From Actinomadura mexicana (GTDB lineage Bacteria > Actinomycetota > Actinomycetes > Streptosporangiales > Streptosporangiaceae): a stretch of 64,000 nucleotides of DNA. Under the pieces are notes generated by a model. It was not told the origin of the DNA and searched no databases. It worked only from the letters and a program-made list of their open reading frames with translations. Below are positions 1 through 8,134 of this stretch, one piece after another; within the stretch, counting starts at the first letter, position 1; every line of letters starts with the position of its first letter. Location of the stretch: NCBI RefSeq assembly GCF_900188105.1, contig NZ_FZNP01000004.1, positions 372,001 to 436,000 of the forward strand. Direction: 5' to 3'. A program made the translations under genes and the position numbers.

Positions 1-456
1 ACCGTACCGCGTCATCTGCACCATCGGGCCGGTCCCACCAGTCGAGAACTTCAGCCCAACTGTCGACACATTTGGGACGATCGTTTCGCCGGAGCGATGC
101 AGACTAGTGTCGATGTCCGCCCATTGGTCCCCCTGCCGGGCACGTATCGGCCGGAGCCGCTCTTCGACATCGATGCGGCCGTTCGGCAGGGCTCGCACCG
201 TCCGGTTCTCTCCGCGCTGCGACACGATCTCCACTGACTCACCGGTCAGCTTTGCCTTCGCGACCGCTTGCTGCTCCGTCAAATCCGGTTGCGGTTCCTC
301 AGCGAGGGCTGGGGGTTTCGGCGACACGACAGCCAATGGAGCCTGAAGCGCTCCGGCCACCATTATGAGAACCAAGAGGCGGGCCAGCGGTGCCGGTCGG
401 TGAAACAAAAGCGACCGAATGACAGGCACACGACGGGCTGTGACACCGCGACCCAT
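1..456 (-). CDS. Secreted repeat-type protein, N-terminal part (truncated by window edge)
   Basis: An open frame runs from an ATG at 456 to the left edge without a stop, giving 152 codons. The start has a basic stretch (RRVPVIRSLLFHR), then a hydrophobic segment (LARLLVLIMVAGALQAPLA) and an Ala-rich probable signal-peptidase site near residue 50. Next come TEQQAVAKAKLTGESVEI and RIDVEERLRPIRARQGDQW, followed by WADIDTSL. This order resembles the N-termini of large actinomycete secreted proteins with DNRLRE, LamG or RHS domains, which begin with a KAK.TG..VEV..ERTE block and a W..IDT.L block. The domains that would fix its identity lie outside the window. A GGGG stretch just upstream of the ATG could be the ribosome site. 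Assignment is by eye and tentative; that the frame codes is more certain than its family. Confidence 0.6.
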   Translation of the reverse strand, partial: MGRGVTARRVPVIRSLLFHRPAPLARLLVLIMVAGALQAPLAVVSPKPPALAEEPQPDLTEQQAVAKAKLTGESVEIVSQRGENRTVRALPNGRIDVEERLRPIRARQGDQWADIDTSLHRSGETIVPNVSTVGLKFSTGGTGPMVQMTRYG

Positions 457-1126
457 ATGGACCCCAAGGTGTAAAGGGCTTGTTAAAGCTGCCTTAACGT
501 AACCCGCCCCCCGGGCTAGGGGAAGATCTCTCGTTGATCTTCGCTTAGTGATCTGAGTCACAGGGATCAGCGGTCATCCATCTGGATCACTTAAGCGTCC
601 TCTACTAATTCTCGTTGAACACTAGGACGGGTTGTCATCGGTTCGCTTCAGAAAGTGATCACATGGCTGACCGTATGCGGTCGTGGGCCGATGTTTAAGC
701 AACAGATGCTTGCACTCTGGACCGGTTTCAATGAGCAGTCAGCGTGCTACTACGATGATACGCTCGCTGCCTTCCGGGATGGCCCTGGCCTCCCTGGGCC
801 GCAGGACGCCAGCCCCGCTTTTCGCTGGGACCAACTGAGCCGATCCCCAGCCGAGGTAAGGCCGTGGGATACGAGGCGTCCCCAGTCAGATTTGGTCAGC
901 ACCCCCACGGGTCTGAAGCGCTCCGCCGCCCCTTTGGCCTGACGCGTGGCTGTTTGCGTACCTCACCCACTGGTCCTTCTTCTCTGCCCTCTGTGTCAGG
1001 CTCAGATGAGTGTCAATGGCCGTTTGGAACTGGCTCTGACCCACTTTGCGTGATCGCTGCGGGCCGCGAGGGTCACGGTTCGGGTGTTCTCGTCGGTAGT
1101 GTGGATCTTGATCGCGAGCATGGTCG
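457..1126. other. Intergenic region between partial secreted gene and ISL3 remnant
   Basis: I see no convincing gene in these 670 bases. The part near 482-498 holds a short inverted repeat, GTTAA-N7-TTAAC, upstream of the minus-strand gene and could be a regulatory site. A longer imperfect inverted repeat sits at 542-597 and is listed separately. A 95-codon open frame at 655-942 has no recognisable family and no ribosome site. The base composition from 460 to 1000 is lower in GC than most of the window, consistent with horizontally acquired or non-coding DNA. A string starting GGCTCTGACCCACTTTGCGT near 1031 could be the left end of the IS element, but no inverted copy was found downstream. 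Confidence 0.5.
542..597. repeat. Long-armed imperfect inverted repeat
   Basis: CGCTTAGTGATC at 542-553 is mirrored by GATCACTTAAGCG at 585-597, a 12-base arm with one inserted T, separated by 31 bases. It lies in non-coding, lower-GC DNA between the partial secreted gene and the transposase remnant. It may be a regulator site, a stem-loop or the trace of a mobile element end; the sequence does not decide. Confidence 0.45.
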
Positions 1127-2403
1127 GTGTCGATCACGGAAGTGCTCACGGTCCTGTTTCCCCATCTCGCCGACGTGTGCGTCGAGCGGGTGTCTCTGGT
1201 GGGCCGGTCCGTACGGATACGCGCCAGAACCCGGGCTGTCGAGGCCATCTGCCCGAAGTACGGGCACACGGCGACCAGGGTGCACAGCCGTTATGAACGG
1301 CGGCTCTGCGATTGGCCGGTCGCGGGACAGAAGACCATCCTCCACCTGCAGGTTCGCCGGCTTTTCTGCCGCAACATCGGGTGCACCAAGAAGACGTTCG
1401 CCGAGCAGGTTCCGGGGCTGACCGTCCGGCATGGCCGACGCAGCGCCCGGTTGACGGAGGCGTTGCGGTCTATCGCGCTGGCGTTGGGCGGCCGCGCGGC
1501 CGAGCGCTTGGCCGGACGCCTGGTCTCCACGGTCGGCCGCTCGACACTTCTGCGGTTGATCCGCGGCAGCGGCCGATCCACGACCACCGACACCCCGTGT
1601 GCTGGGGATCGATGATCCTGCCTTGCGGCGCGGTGCGACTTACGGCGCCGTTCTGGTCGATGTGGAGACCCGGCGTCCGGTTGACCTGCTGCCGGACCGG
1701 TCAGCCGCGTCGGTCGCTGCGTGGCTGGAGGCCCATCCCGGCGTCGAGGCGATCTGCCGAGATCGCGCCGGATGCTACGCCGAGGGCGGCCAGCGCGGAG
1801 CACCCCTGGCGATCCGGGTCGCCGACCGCTGGCATCTGCTCCATAACCTGACCGGTGCCGTCGAACGGGCCGTCGCCCGTCACCGCAGCGGTCTCCGCGA
1901 ACCGCGGCAGGAACCGGCCCCCCGCCGACTGCTGCCGACGCCGGCGACGTCGGGGAGAGCCCGGGTGCCACCCGGACCCGGGCGCGTCATGACGAGGTCC
2001 ACCAGGCTACGCGTCGCGACCTGACCATCACCGAGATCGACCGTGACCTGCGCCTTGACCGCAAGACGGTGGGCCGCTACCTCAACGCGGCCATCGCAGA
2101 GGAGCTGCTGCCCGAGGGGCGTTGCCCCCGAACGACACTCCTGGACCCACATCGTGGCTACCTGCATGCGCGGTGGGGATGAGGGTTGCCGCAGCACCGA
2201 CCGATTGCCGGAGGAACTGCGCGCACGCGGCTATCGCGACACCGCCCGGACCTTGCGCCGAGTCACTGCTCAGCTGCGCGCACATGCCGTCCGGACCACA
2301 CCGCCGCCGGTGCCGAAGGTTCGCGAGGTGACTGGCTGGATCGTCACGCCGCCCGACAAGCTCACCGACGATGACCGGCTCGCCCAACATCGCGCACGGT
2401 CCG
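1127..2403 (+). pseudogene. ISL3-family transposase, frameshifted and truncated
   Basis: Conceptual translation in switching frames reads through as one ISL3-type transposase. The first part (1127 to about 1610) has the N-terminal zinc-binding region, with CPKYGH where CPxCG is usual, then VHSRYERRLCDWPVAGQ and KKTFAEQVPGL. The second (from about 1599) carries the DDE start [31 protein letters not shown] and [11 protein letters not shown]. The third (about 1960-2172) gives [12 protein letters not shown] and LRLDRKTVGRYL. The fourth (about 2163-2403) gives ELRARGYRDTARTLRRV and KVREVTGWI. At least three frame changes, near 1600, 1950 and 2170, and loss of the last part make it inactive. The second zinc-ligand Cys of the first pair is also missing. 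It lies beyond the 3' end of tRNA-Val(CAC), a common landing zone for mobile DNA. Confidence 0.85.
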
Positions 2404-2662
2404 CCAACCATGTCGGTGTACCTCAGCGGAGAACGCCGACTCGCAGCGGGCCACAAGATCCTCATGGCAGCCAGTGCGGTTCGCCATCGACCTCGACCAG
2501 CACTTGATGGGGCACTCAGGATGATCGACCGTCTGGGTGAGCGCTTCGGGAATCTGCGAAGCGTACGGTGGCTCCCGAAACTGGCTCCCGAGACTACGAA
2601 GCGCTCATCGGGACAGACGAGATCACGCCGTGGACGACGCTCTGACCTGCGGAAACTTGGGG
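2404..2662. other. Unassigned DNA between IS remnant and tRNA-Val
   Basis: No gene is supported here. Short frames are open on both strands, but none matches a family I recognise and none has a good ribosome site. The stretch immediately follows the 3' end of the tRNA-Val gene and is probably a scar of past insertions. I found no second copy of the tRNA 3' end that would mark an attachment site. Confidence 0.4.
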
Positions 2663-2734
2663 TGGGCGATACTGGGTTCGAACCAGTGGCCTCTTCGGTG
2701 TGAACGAAGCGCTCTCCCACTGAGCTAATCGCCC
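2663..2734 (-). tRNA. tRNA-Val (anticodon CAC)
   Basis: The minus strand folds as a 72-nt cloverleaf. The acceptor stem is GGGCGAT/ATCGCCC with discriminator A, the D arm is GCTC...GAGC, the anticodon stem CTTCG/CGAAG encloses loop TTCACAC, and the T arm is ACTGG-TTCGAAC-CCAGT. The anticodon CAC reads the Val codon GUG. No CCA is encoded. It closely resembles the tRNA-Val(GAC) at 19300-19371, differing mainly in the anticodon arm and T loop. Confidence 0.97.
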
Positions 2735-2889
2735 CTGCGGAACGTGCGTTCCGACGTCGGAAACTCTAGCGCATGTCGGGGGGTGGTCGCGCGCCGGTTT
2801 TGCGCCTGTGGAGGCGGGGGGGCGCCTTGCCTGGCGGCGGGGGTGAGGGACGGACGGGAGTCGATTGGTTACGCTTGGCGACTGTGGCG

Positions 2890-3315
2890 TCAGGTCCAGA
2901 AGGTGGGGTCTTCGATGTTCCAGGGCAGCGTCAGGCCGTAGACGGCCAGGTAGGCGGTCAGGGCGGCGGCGAGGGCTACGGCGGCCAGGGCGCCGAGGAT
3001 GGTGTTGCGGCGGCGGGTGCGGGGGTCGAGGGCCTTCTCCTTGGCGCGGTCGGCGGCGGTTCTGGCGCGGTGGAGGGCGCGCTGGGCCCAGGCGAACTCG
3101 GTGGCGAGGATGGCCAGGCCGATGACGATGCCGAGGAGGCCGGGGCCGGGGGTCACCATCATGATCAGGCCGCCGGTGAGGACGGCGGCGCCGGTGAGGA
3201 AGACGGCGGCGCGCCAGGCGGTGTTGAGGAGGGGGTTGCGCCGGATCCGGGCGCGGAAGCGGTGCGAGAGGCGCGGTTCCGGCGGTGGGGCCTCTTTTTC
3301 ATGATTTATTGCCAC
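2890..3315 (-). CDS. PGPGW-type small membrane protein
   Basis: The 141-residue protein starts at a GTG (no ATG lies nearby in frame) with a charged, cytosol-like N-terminus (HEKEAPPPEPRLSHRFRARIRR). A hydrophobic hairpin follows at about residues 35-75 and contains MMVTPGPGLLGIVIGLAILATE, the core of the PGPGW / TIGR02611 family (known members have PGPGW). Then come a charged amphipathic stretch with several Arg and Lys (RARTAADRAKEKALDPRTRRR) and one more membrane segment (ILGALAAVALAAALTAYLAVYG). The role of the family is not established. It stands alone, with tRNA-Val behind it and the ssgB promoter region ahead. Confidence 0.85.
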   Translation of the reverse strand: MAINHEKEAPPPEPRLSHRFRARIRRNPLLNTAWRAAVFLTGAAVLTGGLIMMVTPGPGLLGIVIGLAILATEFAWAQRALHRARTAADRAKEKALDPRTRRRNTILGALAAVALAAALTAYLAVYGLTLPWNIEDPTFWT

Positions 3316-3602
3316 GGTTTTACCCTAAGGCAGCGGATGGGCCCGCGGGGGCCCGGGGGAGCGCGCGGATCGGCCTGCGGGGCAGGCGGGCCGAGGCGAA
3401 GGAAACTTGCGAATGATCCGCTTTTGCCCTGGTCAGACGCGGGTTTTGCTATGGTGAGATGGATCACAAACGCCGGGGACGCCGGAATGTTCGGCCGAGT
3501 TCAAGCAGTTAGGCGTCATAGATCGCGGGGATGTCGGTGAGAAGGAGTACCGCCACCGAGGCACCCCGTGAGCCAGCGGGACCGACGTAAGAGGGAATGG
3601 CC

Positions 3603-4016
3603 ATGAACAGCAGTACCACCGTCTCAGCAGAGCTGGGCCTTCGTCTCGTCGTCCCCGACCGCACGACCGTCCCTCTGCTGGCCGGGCTGGAGTACGCGGC
3701 CGACGACCCGTACGCGATCCGGATGGCCTTCTACGTGGGCGACGACGAGCCGGTCGAGTGGATCTTCGCTCGGGAGCTGCTCACCGTCGGCATCGTGCGC
3801 AAGGTCGGAGACGGGGACGTCGAGGTCTGGCCCGGCGAGGACGACGGCACGCTCAACATCGCGCTGTCCTCCCCGTTCGGGGACGCGCTGTTCGAGGTGC
3901 CGCTCTCCCCTCTCGCCGACTTCCTCCACCGGACGTACCAGGCGGTGCCCGCCGGCGAGGAGAGCGAGTTCATCGACATCGACGCCGAACTGGAGAACCT
4001 GCTCTGGCCGTCCTAG
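3603..4016 (+). CDS. ssgB: SsgA/SsgB-family sporulation and cell-division protein
   Basis: The 137-residue protein has the usual SsgB length and the family landmarks: [12 protein letters not shown] at the N-terminus, [26 protein letters not shown] in the middle, [15 protein letters not shown], and an acidic end ([15 protein letters not shown]). SsgA-like proteins guide septum placement in sporulating actinomycetes; SsgB recruits FtsZ to division sites in Streptomyces. I chose the ATG at 3603 because GAGGG at 3591-3595 then has a 7-base spacing; an ATG at 3597 has none. About 285 non-coding bases precede it and should hold the promoter, in which I saw no clear site. Its TAG stop overlaps the TAG of the convergent sthA through a shared CTAG. 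The symbol is by resemblance; another ssg paralogue is possible. Confidence 0.85.
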   Translation: MNSSTTVSAELGLRLVVPDRTTVPLLAGLEYAADDPYAIRMAFYVGDDEPVEWIFARELLTVGIVRKVGDGDVEVWPGEDDGTLNIALSSPFGDALFEVPLSPLADFLHRTYQAVPAGEESEFIDIDAELENLLWPS

Positions 4017-5416
4017 CCGGACAGGCGCGCGATGTGGCGCATCTTGTTCATGGCGTCCAGGGCGGCGACCTTGTAGGACTCGGCCAAGGTGGGGTAGTTG
4101 AAGACGGCGTTGACCAGGTAGTCGATGGTGCCGCCGCAGCCCATGACCGTCTGGCCGATGTGGACGAGTTCGGTGGCGCCGGTGCCGAAGACGTGGACGC
4201 CGAGGAGCCGCCGGTCCTCCGGTGAGACGAGGAGTTTCAGCATCCCGTAGGAGTCCCCGATGATCTGGCCGCGGGCGAGCTCGCGGTAGCGGGACACGCC
4301 CACCTCGAAGGGGATCTTCGCCTCGGTCAGGGCGTCCTCGGTGCGGCCGACGAAGCTGATCTCGGGGATGGTGTAGATGCCGATGGGCTGGGTCTCGTGG
4401 ATCTGGGAGACCGGTTCGTCGCAGGCGTGGTGGGCGGCGAGGCGGCCCTGCTCCATCGAGGTGGCCGCGAGGGAGGGGAACCCGATCACGTCCCCGACCG
4501 CGTAGATGTGCGGGACCTCGGTGCGGTAGTGCTCGTCGACCTTGATCCGGCCGCGGTGGTCGGCGGCGAGGCCCGCGGCCTCCAGGCACAGGTCGCCGGT
4601 CATGCCGTGGCGGCCGGCGGAGTACATGACGGTGTCGGCGGGGATCCGCTTGCCGCTCTCCAGGACGGTGATCGCGCCGTGCGCCATCCGCTCGACGGAC
4701 GCGACGCTCTCGCGGAACCGGAAGGTGACGGCCAGGTCGCGCAGGTGGTATTTGAGCGCCTCGACGATCTCCAGGTCGCAGAAGTCGAGCATGCGCTCGC
4801 GCCGCTCGATGACGGTGACCTTGGTGCCGAGCGCGGCGAACATCGAGGCGTACTCGATGCCGATCACGCCGGCGCCGACGACGACCATGGTCTCGGGGAT
4901 GCGGTCCATGTGGATGATGCCGTCGGAGTCCATGATCGTTCGGTCGTCGAAGTCGACGGTCTCGGGCCGCGCCGGGCGGGTGCCCGTCGCGATCACGATG
5001 CGGTCGGCGGTGAGCTTCTGCTCGCGGTCGCCCGTTCCGCTGACGGCGATCGTGTCGGGCTGCAGGAAGCGGCCGGTGCCGGGCAGCACGGTGACGTGGT
5101 TGCGGGCGAGCTGGCTGCGGACGACGTCGGTCTCGCGGCCGATGACGTGCTGGGTGCGCATCCCGAGGTCGGCCACGGTGATCTCATCCTTGACCCGGTA
5201 GCTCTGCCCGTACAGCTCGCGCTGGTTGAGCCCGGTCAGGTAGAGGACGGCCTCACGGAGCGTCTTGGACGGGATCGTCCCGGTGTTGATGCAGACGCCG
5301 CCCATCATGTCGCGCCGGTCGACGATGCCGACCCTGCGGCCGAGCTTGGCGGCGGCGATGGCCGCGCGCTGCCCGCCGGGCCCCGAGCCGAGGACGAGGA
5401 GATCGAAGTCGCTCAC
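4013..5416 (-). CDS. sthA: Soluble (Si-specific) NAD(P)+ transhydrogenase
   Basis: This 467-residue flavoprotein interconverts NADPH and NADH in the cytosol. The FAD-binding GSGPGG is at residues 10-15. At 39-51 the sequence [13 protein letters not shown] replaces the dithiol centre of dihydrolipoamide dehydrogenase (CxxxxC): Cys42 remains but the second Cys is Thr47, which is the signature separating transhydrogenases from true disulfide reductases. The NAD(P)-binding [13 protein letters not shown] lies near 180, [11 protein letters not shown] near 270 and [14 protein letters not shown] near 310. The dimerisation end ([20 protein letters not shown]) is complete. It is monocistronic and convergent with ssgB, the two stop codons overlapping in CTAG. 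Confidence 0.93.
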   Translation of the reverse strand: MSDFDLLVLGSGPGGQRAAIAAAKLGRRVGIVDRRDMMGGVCINTGTIPSKTLREAVLYLTGLNQRELYGQSYRVKDEITVADLGMRTQHVIGRETDVVRSQLARNHVTVLPGTGRFLQPDTIAVSGTGDREQKLTADRIVIATGTRPARPETVDFDDRTIMDSDGIIHMDRIPETMVVVGAGVIGIEYASMFAALGTKVTVIERRERMLDFCDLEIVEALKYHLRDLAVTFRFRESVASVERMAHGAITVLESGKRIPADTVMYSAGRHGMTGDLCLEAAGLAADHRGRIKVDEHYRTEVPHIYAVGDVIGFPSLAATSMEQGRLAAHHACDEPVSQIHETQPIGIYTIPEISFVGRTEDALTEAKIPFEVGVSRYRELARGQIIGDSYGMLKLLVSPEDRRLLGVHVFGTGATELVHIGQTVMGCGGTIDYLVNAVFNYPTLAESYKVAALDAMNKMRHIARLSG

Positions 5417-5467
5417 GCTCCCCAGTCTGACGGCCGAACACCGTGCTGATAAAGGCTTTCGCCGGAC

Positions 5468-6067
5468 CTATCCCGATCCCAGGAGGCCGCCGGCCAGGGT
5501 GTCCAGGCCGGCCTTGACTCGGTCGAGGGGCATGCCGCGGGTCCGGCGCTGGTGGAGGAACAGGTTCGCGGCGAGGGGGGCCAGGAGGGCGTCGGCCAGG
5601 TAGGCGGCGTCGGCGTCCGGGCGGATCTCGCGGAGCAGGATCGACAGATGCCGGTGGTAGAGCCTGTACGAGCCGTCGCGGAAGCGGGCCTCGGGCGGGT
5701 CGGACTCGGCCATCAGGAGCAGATCCGCCTGCGCCTCGGTGCGGTCGGCCAGGGCGTGCAGGAAGGCGCGGATGCGCTCGGCGGGGGCGGCGCCCGGGCC
5801 GAGTGGCGCGGGGCCCTGGATGAAGGCGGCCTGGAAGTCGCGCTCGCGGTCGTCGATCACGGCGTAGACGAGCCGGGCCCGGTCCCCGAACCGGCGGTAC
5901 ACGGTTCCGACGCCGACCCCGGCGGCCCGCGCGACCTCGTCCATGGAGACTGCCTCGGGCCCGCGGGTCGCGATCACCTCCGCGGCCGCGCGCAGGATGC
6001 GGCGGCGGTTGTGCGCCGCGTCCGCCCGCTCGGCGGGCGGCCGCCCGACCACGGGCAACTCCCGCAT
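5468..6067 (-). CDS. TetR-family transcriptional regulator
   Basis: The 199-residue protein has an N-terminal TetR helix-turn-helix (RILRAAAEVIATRGPEAVSM, then DEVARAAGVGVGTVYRRFGD) and a helical C-terminal ligand domain. The start at 6067 (MRELPVVGRPP) gives a typical length; a longer in-frame reading exists but is antisense to the SDR gene. It is divergent from the SDR/Gdx pair across about 105 bases that hold two near-identical palindromes, so it probably represses that pair and itself. The inducer is unknown; a quaternary or guanidinium-type compound is one guess from the neighbouring SMR exporter. Confidence 0.9.
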   Translation of the reverse strand: MRELPVVGRPPAERADAAHNRRRILRAAAEVIATRGPEAVSMDEVARAAGVGVGTVYRRFGDRARLVYAVIDDRERDFQAAFIQGPAPLGPGAAPAERIRAFLHALADRTEAQADLLLMAESDPPEARFRDGSYRLYHRHLSILLREIRPDADAAYLADALLAPLAANLFLHQRRTRGMPLDRVKAGLDTLAGGLLGSG

Positions 6068-6109
6068 CCAGCCCCCTCTCGGCACGGCATCAGCGTAACG
6101 GGTTTGTAT

Positions 6110-6153
6110 CCGGAAAGTTCTCCGGTTAAGCTCGCCAAGCGGAAATTTTTCCG
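6110..6153. promoter_or_regulatory. Tandem palindromic operators for the TetR regulator
   Basis: Two related sites lie between tetR and the SDR gene. Site 1 is CCGGA-N6-TCCGG at 6110-6125. Site 2 is CGGAAA-TT-TTTCCG at 6140-6153. Aligned as direct repeats from 6110 and 6139, 15 of 18 bases match (consensus CGGAAA.TT.TCCGGTT), 29 bases centre to centre. Their placement in the divergent promoter region next to a TetR gene suggests operators; binding is inferred. Confidence 0.65.
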
Positions 6154-6172
6154 GTTGAAGGCGGGAGCTGGG

Positions 6173-6916
6173 ATGACGATGGATCTGGCAGGACGCGTGG
6201 CGCTGGTGACGGGCGGCGGGCGCGGCATCGGAGCGGCGATCGCGCGGCGGCTGGCGCGGCATGGCGCCGACGTCGCGGTGACCTACGTCCGGGCCCCGGA
6301 ACGGGCCGCCGGCGTCGTCCGCGAGATCGAGGCGGCGGGCGGGCGCGGGCTGGCGATCGCCGCGGACGCCGCCGACCCCGCGGCCGTCGTCGCGGCCGTC
6401 GACCGGGCGGCGGCCGAACTGGGCCGCCTCGACATTCTGGTCAACAACGCCGGGATCGCGCCCTACGGGCCTCTGGAGGACGTGTCGGCCGACGAGATCG
6501 ACCGGACCCTGGCCATCCACGTCCGGGCGGCGTTCGTCGCGGCGCAGGCGGCGGCCCGCCATCTCGGGCCGGGCGGCCGCGTCATCAACATCGGCAGCAG
6601 CCTCGCCGAGCGCGTCCCCTGTCCCGGCTGGACGCTGTACGCCATGAGCAAGTCGGCGCTCACCGGTCTCACCCGGGGCCTGGCCCGGGATCTCGGGCCG
6701 CGCGGGATCACCGCCAACGTGGTGCAGCCGGGCTCGACCGACACCGAGATGAACCCCGCGGACTCCCCCGACGCCGAGTTCGAGCGGGGGTTCACGGCAC
6801 TCGGCCGGTACGGCCGCGCCGAGGAGATCGCCGCGATGGTCGCGCATCTCGCGGGTCCGGGCGGGGACTATGTCACCGGTGCGGCGATCGCCGTGGACGG
6901 GGGGTACGCAGCCTGA
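6173..6916 (+). CDS. SDR-family oxidoreductase (3-oxoacyl-ACP reductase-like)
   Basis: This 247-residue classical short-chain dehydrogenase carries TGGGRGIG at 13-20 for NAD(P) binding, NNAG at 91-94, a catalytic Ser in INIGSS near 142 and YAMSK at 156-160 (catalytic Tyr and Lys). The end, GAAIAVDGGYAA, is typical. It resembles FabG-like reductases; the substrate cannot be read. The ATG at 6173 is preceded by GGGAG at good spacing. It is transcribed divergently from tetR and its TGA overlaps the ATG of the Gdx gene (TGATG), so the two are translationally coupled. Confidence 0.92.
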   Translation: MTMDLAGRVALVTGGGRGIGAAIARRLARHGADVAVTYVRAPERAAGVVREIEAAGGRGLAIAADAADPAAVVAAVDRAAAELGRLDILVNNAGIAPYGPLEDVSADEIDRTLAIHVRAAFVAAQAAARHLGPGGRVINIGSSLAERVPCPGWTLYAMSKSALTGLTRGLARDLGPRGITANVVQPGSTDTEMNPADSPDAEFERGFTALGRYGRAEEIAAMVAHLAGPGGDYVTGAAIAVDGGYAA

Positions 6917-7236
6917 TGGCCTGGATCTTCCTGCTGATCGCGGGGTTGACGGAGTTGGTGTGGGCCACGGCGCTGAAGCAGTCGGACGGCCTGACGCGGC
7001 TCTGGCCGACCGTCATCGGCCTGTCGGTGGCGCTGCTCAGCGTCGTGGTGCTGTCGCTGGCGCTGCGGACCCTGCCGGTCGGGACGGCGTACGCGGTCTT
7101 CGTCGGCCTGGGGGCCCTCGGCGTCGCGCTGGTCGGCATGGTGGCGTTCGGCGAGAGCGCGTCGCCGGCCCGGCTGGCGTTCCTCGGTCTGATCGTCGTC
7201 GGTGTGGTCGGTTTGCAGGTCCTGGAGGGCTCTTAG
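6916..7236 (+). CDS. SMR-family exporter, Gdx/SugE type
   Basis: This 106-residue, four-helix small multidrug resistance protein has AWIFLLIAGLTELVWATALK with the essential membrane glutamate in TM1. LWPTVIGLSVALLSVVVLSLAL forms TM2, LPVGTAYAVFVGLGALGVALVG the conserved TM3, and a C-terminal helix ends QVLEGS. The WATALKQSDG pattern is closer to Gdx/SugE guanidinium exporters than to EmrE, though no guanidine riboswitch is visible upstream. It shares a TGATG junction with the SDR gene and is presumably under the same TetR control. SMR proteins form antiparallel dimers in the membrane; only one subunit is encoded here. Confidence 0.88.
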   Translation: MAWIFLLIAGLTELVWATALKQSDGLTRLWPTVIGLSVALLSVVVLSLALRTLPVGTAYAVFVGLGALGVALVGMVAFGESASPARLAFLGLIVVGVVGLQVLEGS

Positions 7237-7264
7237 CGGGGGCAAGATCGGGCAGAGTGAGGGC

Positions 7265-8134
7265 ATGGCGAGGGAGATGCTGGGGATCGACATCGGCGGG
7301 TCGGGGATCAAGGGCGCGCCGGTCGACCTGTCGGACGGGTCGTTCACCCGGGAGCGGTTCCGGGTGGACACGCCGCGGCCGTCGAAGCCCAAGGCGGTCG
7401 CGAAGGTGCTCGCGCAGGTCGTGGAGCACTTCGGGTGGGACGGGCCGGTCGGGGTCACCTATCCCGGGGTGGTGATCGGCGGCGTGACGATGTCGGCGGC
7501 GAACGTGTCCGGGCACTGGATCGGGCTGGAGGCGCAGGCGCTGATCGCGGACGCCACCGGGCGGGAGGTCACGCTGCTCAACGACGCGGACGCGGCGGGG
7601 ATCGCGGAGATGCGGCTCGGCGCGGGACGCGGGCGGCGCGGCACGGTCGTCGTGCTCACGCTGGGGACGGGGATCGGCAGCGCGCTGTTCAGCGACGGCG
7701 TGCTCGTCCCGAACACCGAGTTCGGGCACCTCCAGATCGACGGCGAGGACGCCGAGATCCGCGCGGCGGCCAAGGCGCGGGAGGAGCACGACCTCAGCTG
7801 GAAGAAGTGGGCGAAGCGGCTCAGCGTGTACATGGGCCATCTGGAGGCGCTGATCTCCCCCTCGCTGATCATCGTGGGCGGCGGGGTGAGCAAGAAGTCC
7901 GAGCACTTCCTCCCGCTGATCGAGGGCGTCCGGGCGGAGATCGTTCCGGCGCGGCTGGTGAACAACGCGGGCATCGTGGGAGCGGCCATGGCGGCGGACG
8001 CCGCTCATGGTGGAGGGGCGGACGCCGCTCATGGTGGAGGGGCGGACGCCGCTCATGATCGAGAGGCGGACGACTCCATGGTGGAGGGGCCGGCGCCGCG
8101 CGGTCCGTCGAGGCCGCGCGCTAGGACGTCCTGA
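7265..8134 (+). CDS. ppgK: Polyphosphate glucokinase with repeat-expanded C-terminal tail
   Basis: The 289-residue ROK-family kinase phosphorylates glucose using polyphosphate (and often ATP). DIGGSGIK at 9-16 is the phosphate-binding loop. GVTYPGVV, LLNDADAAGIAEMRLGAG (catalytic Asp), VVLTLGTGIGSALF, EFGHLQIDG and the SWKKWAKRL region are all typical of actinobacterial PpgK. The catalytic fold seems to end near residue 245; the last 40 or so residues are an Ala/His/Gly-rich tail coded by a 24-base tandem repeat, which I do not know from the family. It ends 14 bases inside the convergent alpha-mannosidase gene. Confidence 0.93.
   Translation: MAREMLGIDIGGSGIKGAPVDLSDGSFTRERFRVDTPRPSKPKAVAKVLAQVVEHFGWDGPVGVTYPGVVIGGVTMSAANVSGHWIGLEAQALIADATGREVTLLNDADAAGIAEMRLGAGRGRRGTVVVLTLGTGIGSALFSDGVLVPNTEFGHLQIDGEDAEIRAAAKAREEHDLSWKKWAKRLSVYMGHLEALISPSLIIVGGGVSKKSEHFLPLIEGVRAEIVPARLVNNAGIVGAAMAADAAHGGGADAAHGGGADAAHDREADDSMVEGPAPRGPSRPRARTS
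7994..8088 (+). repeat. 24-bp in-frame tandem repeat in the ppgK 3' end
   Basis: The unit GCGGACGCCGCTCATGGTGG plus AGGG occurs at 7994-8017 and 8018-8041 identically. A diverged third copy lies at 8042-8065 and a fourth, further diverged copy at 8066-8088. It encodes ADAAHGGG-like repeats, so copy number can change without a frameshift. Confidence 0.85.

Noticed and set aside
343..925. 13-base direct repeat CTGAAGCGCTCCG at 343-355 and 913-925, considered as insertion-site duplication
   Set aside because: Too far from the ISL3 remnant ends and one copy lies inside a coding frame; a 13-base match can be chance.
655..942. A 95-codon frame in the left intergenic region
   Set aside because: No ribosome site, no family resemblance, no neighbour support.
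1031..1052. GGCTCTGACCCACTTTGCGT as ISL3 left terminal repeat
   Set aside because: No inverted partner was found between 2400 and 2760, so the element's ends cannot be fixed.
6857..6916. Guanidine riboswitch ahead of the Gdx gene
   Set aside because: The gene starts within the SDR stop codon; there is no leader for a riboswitch.
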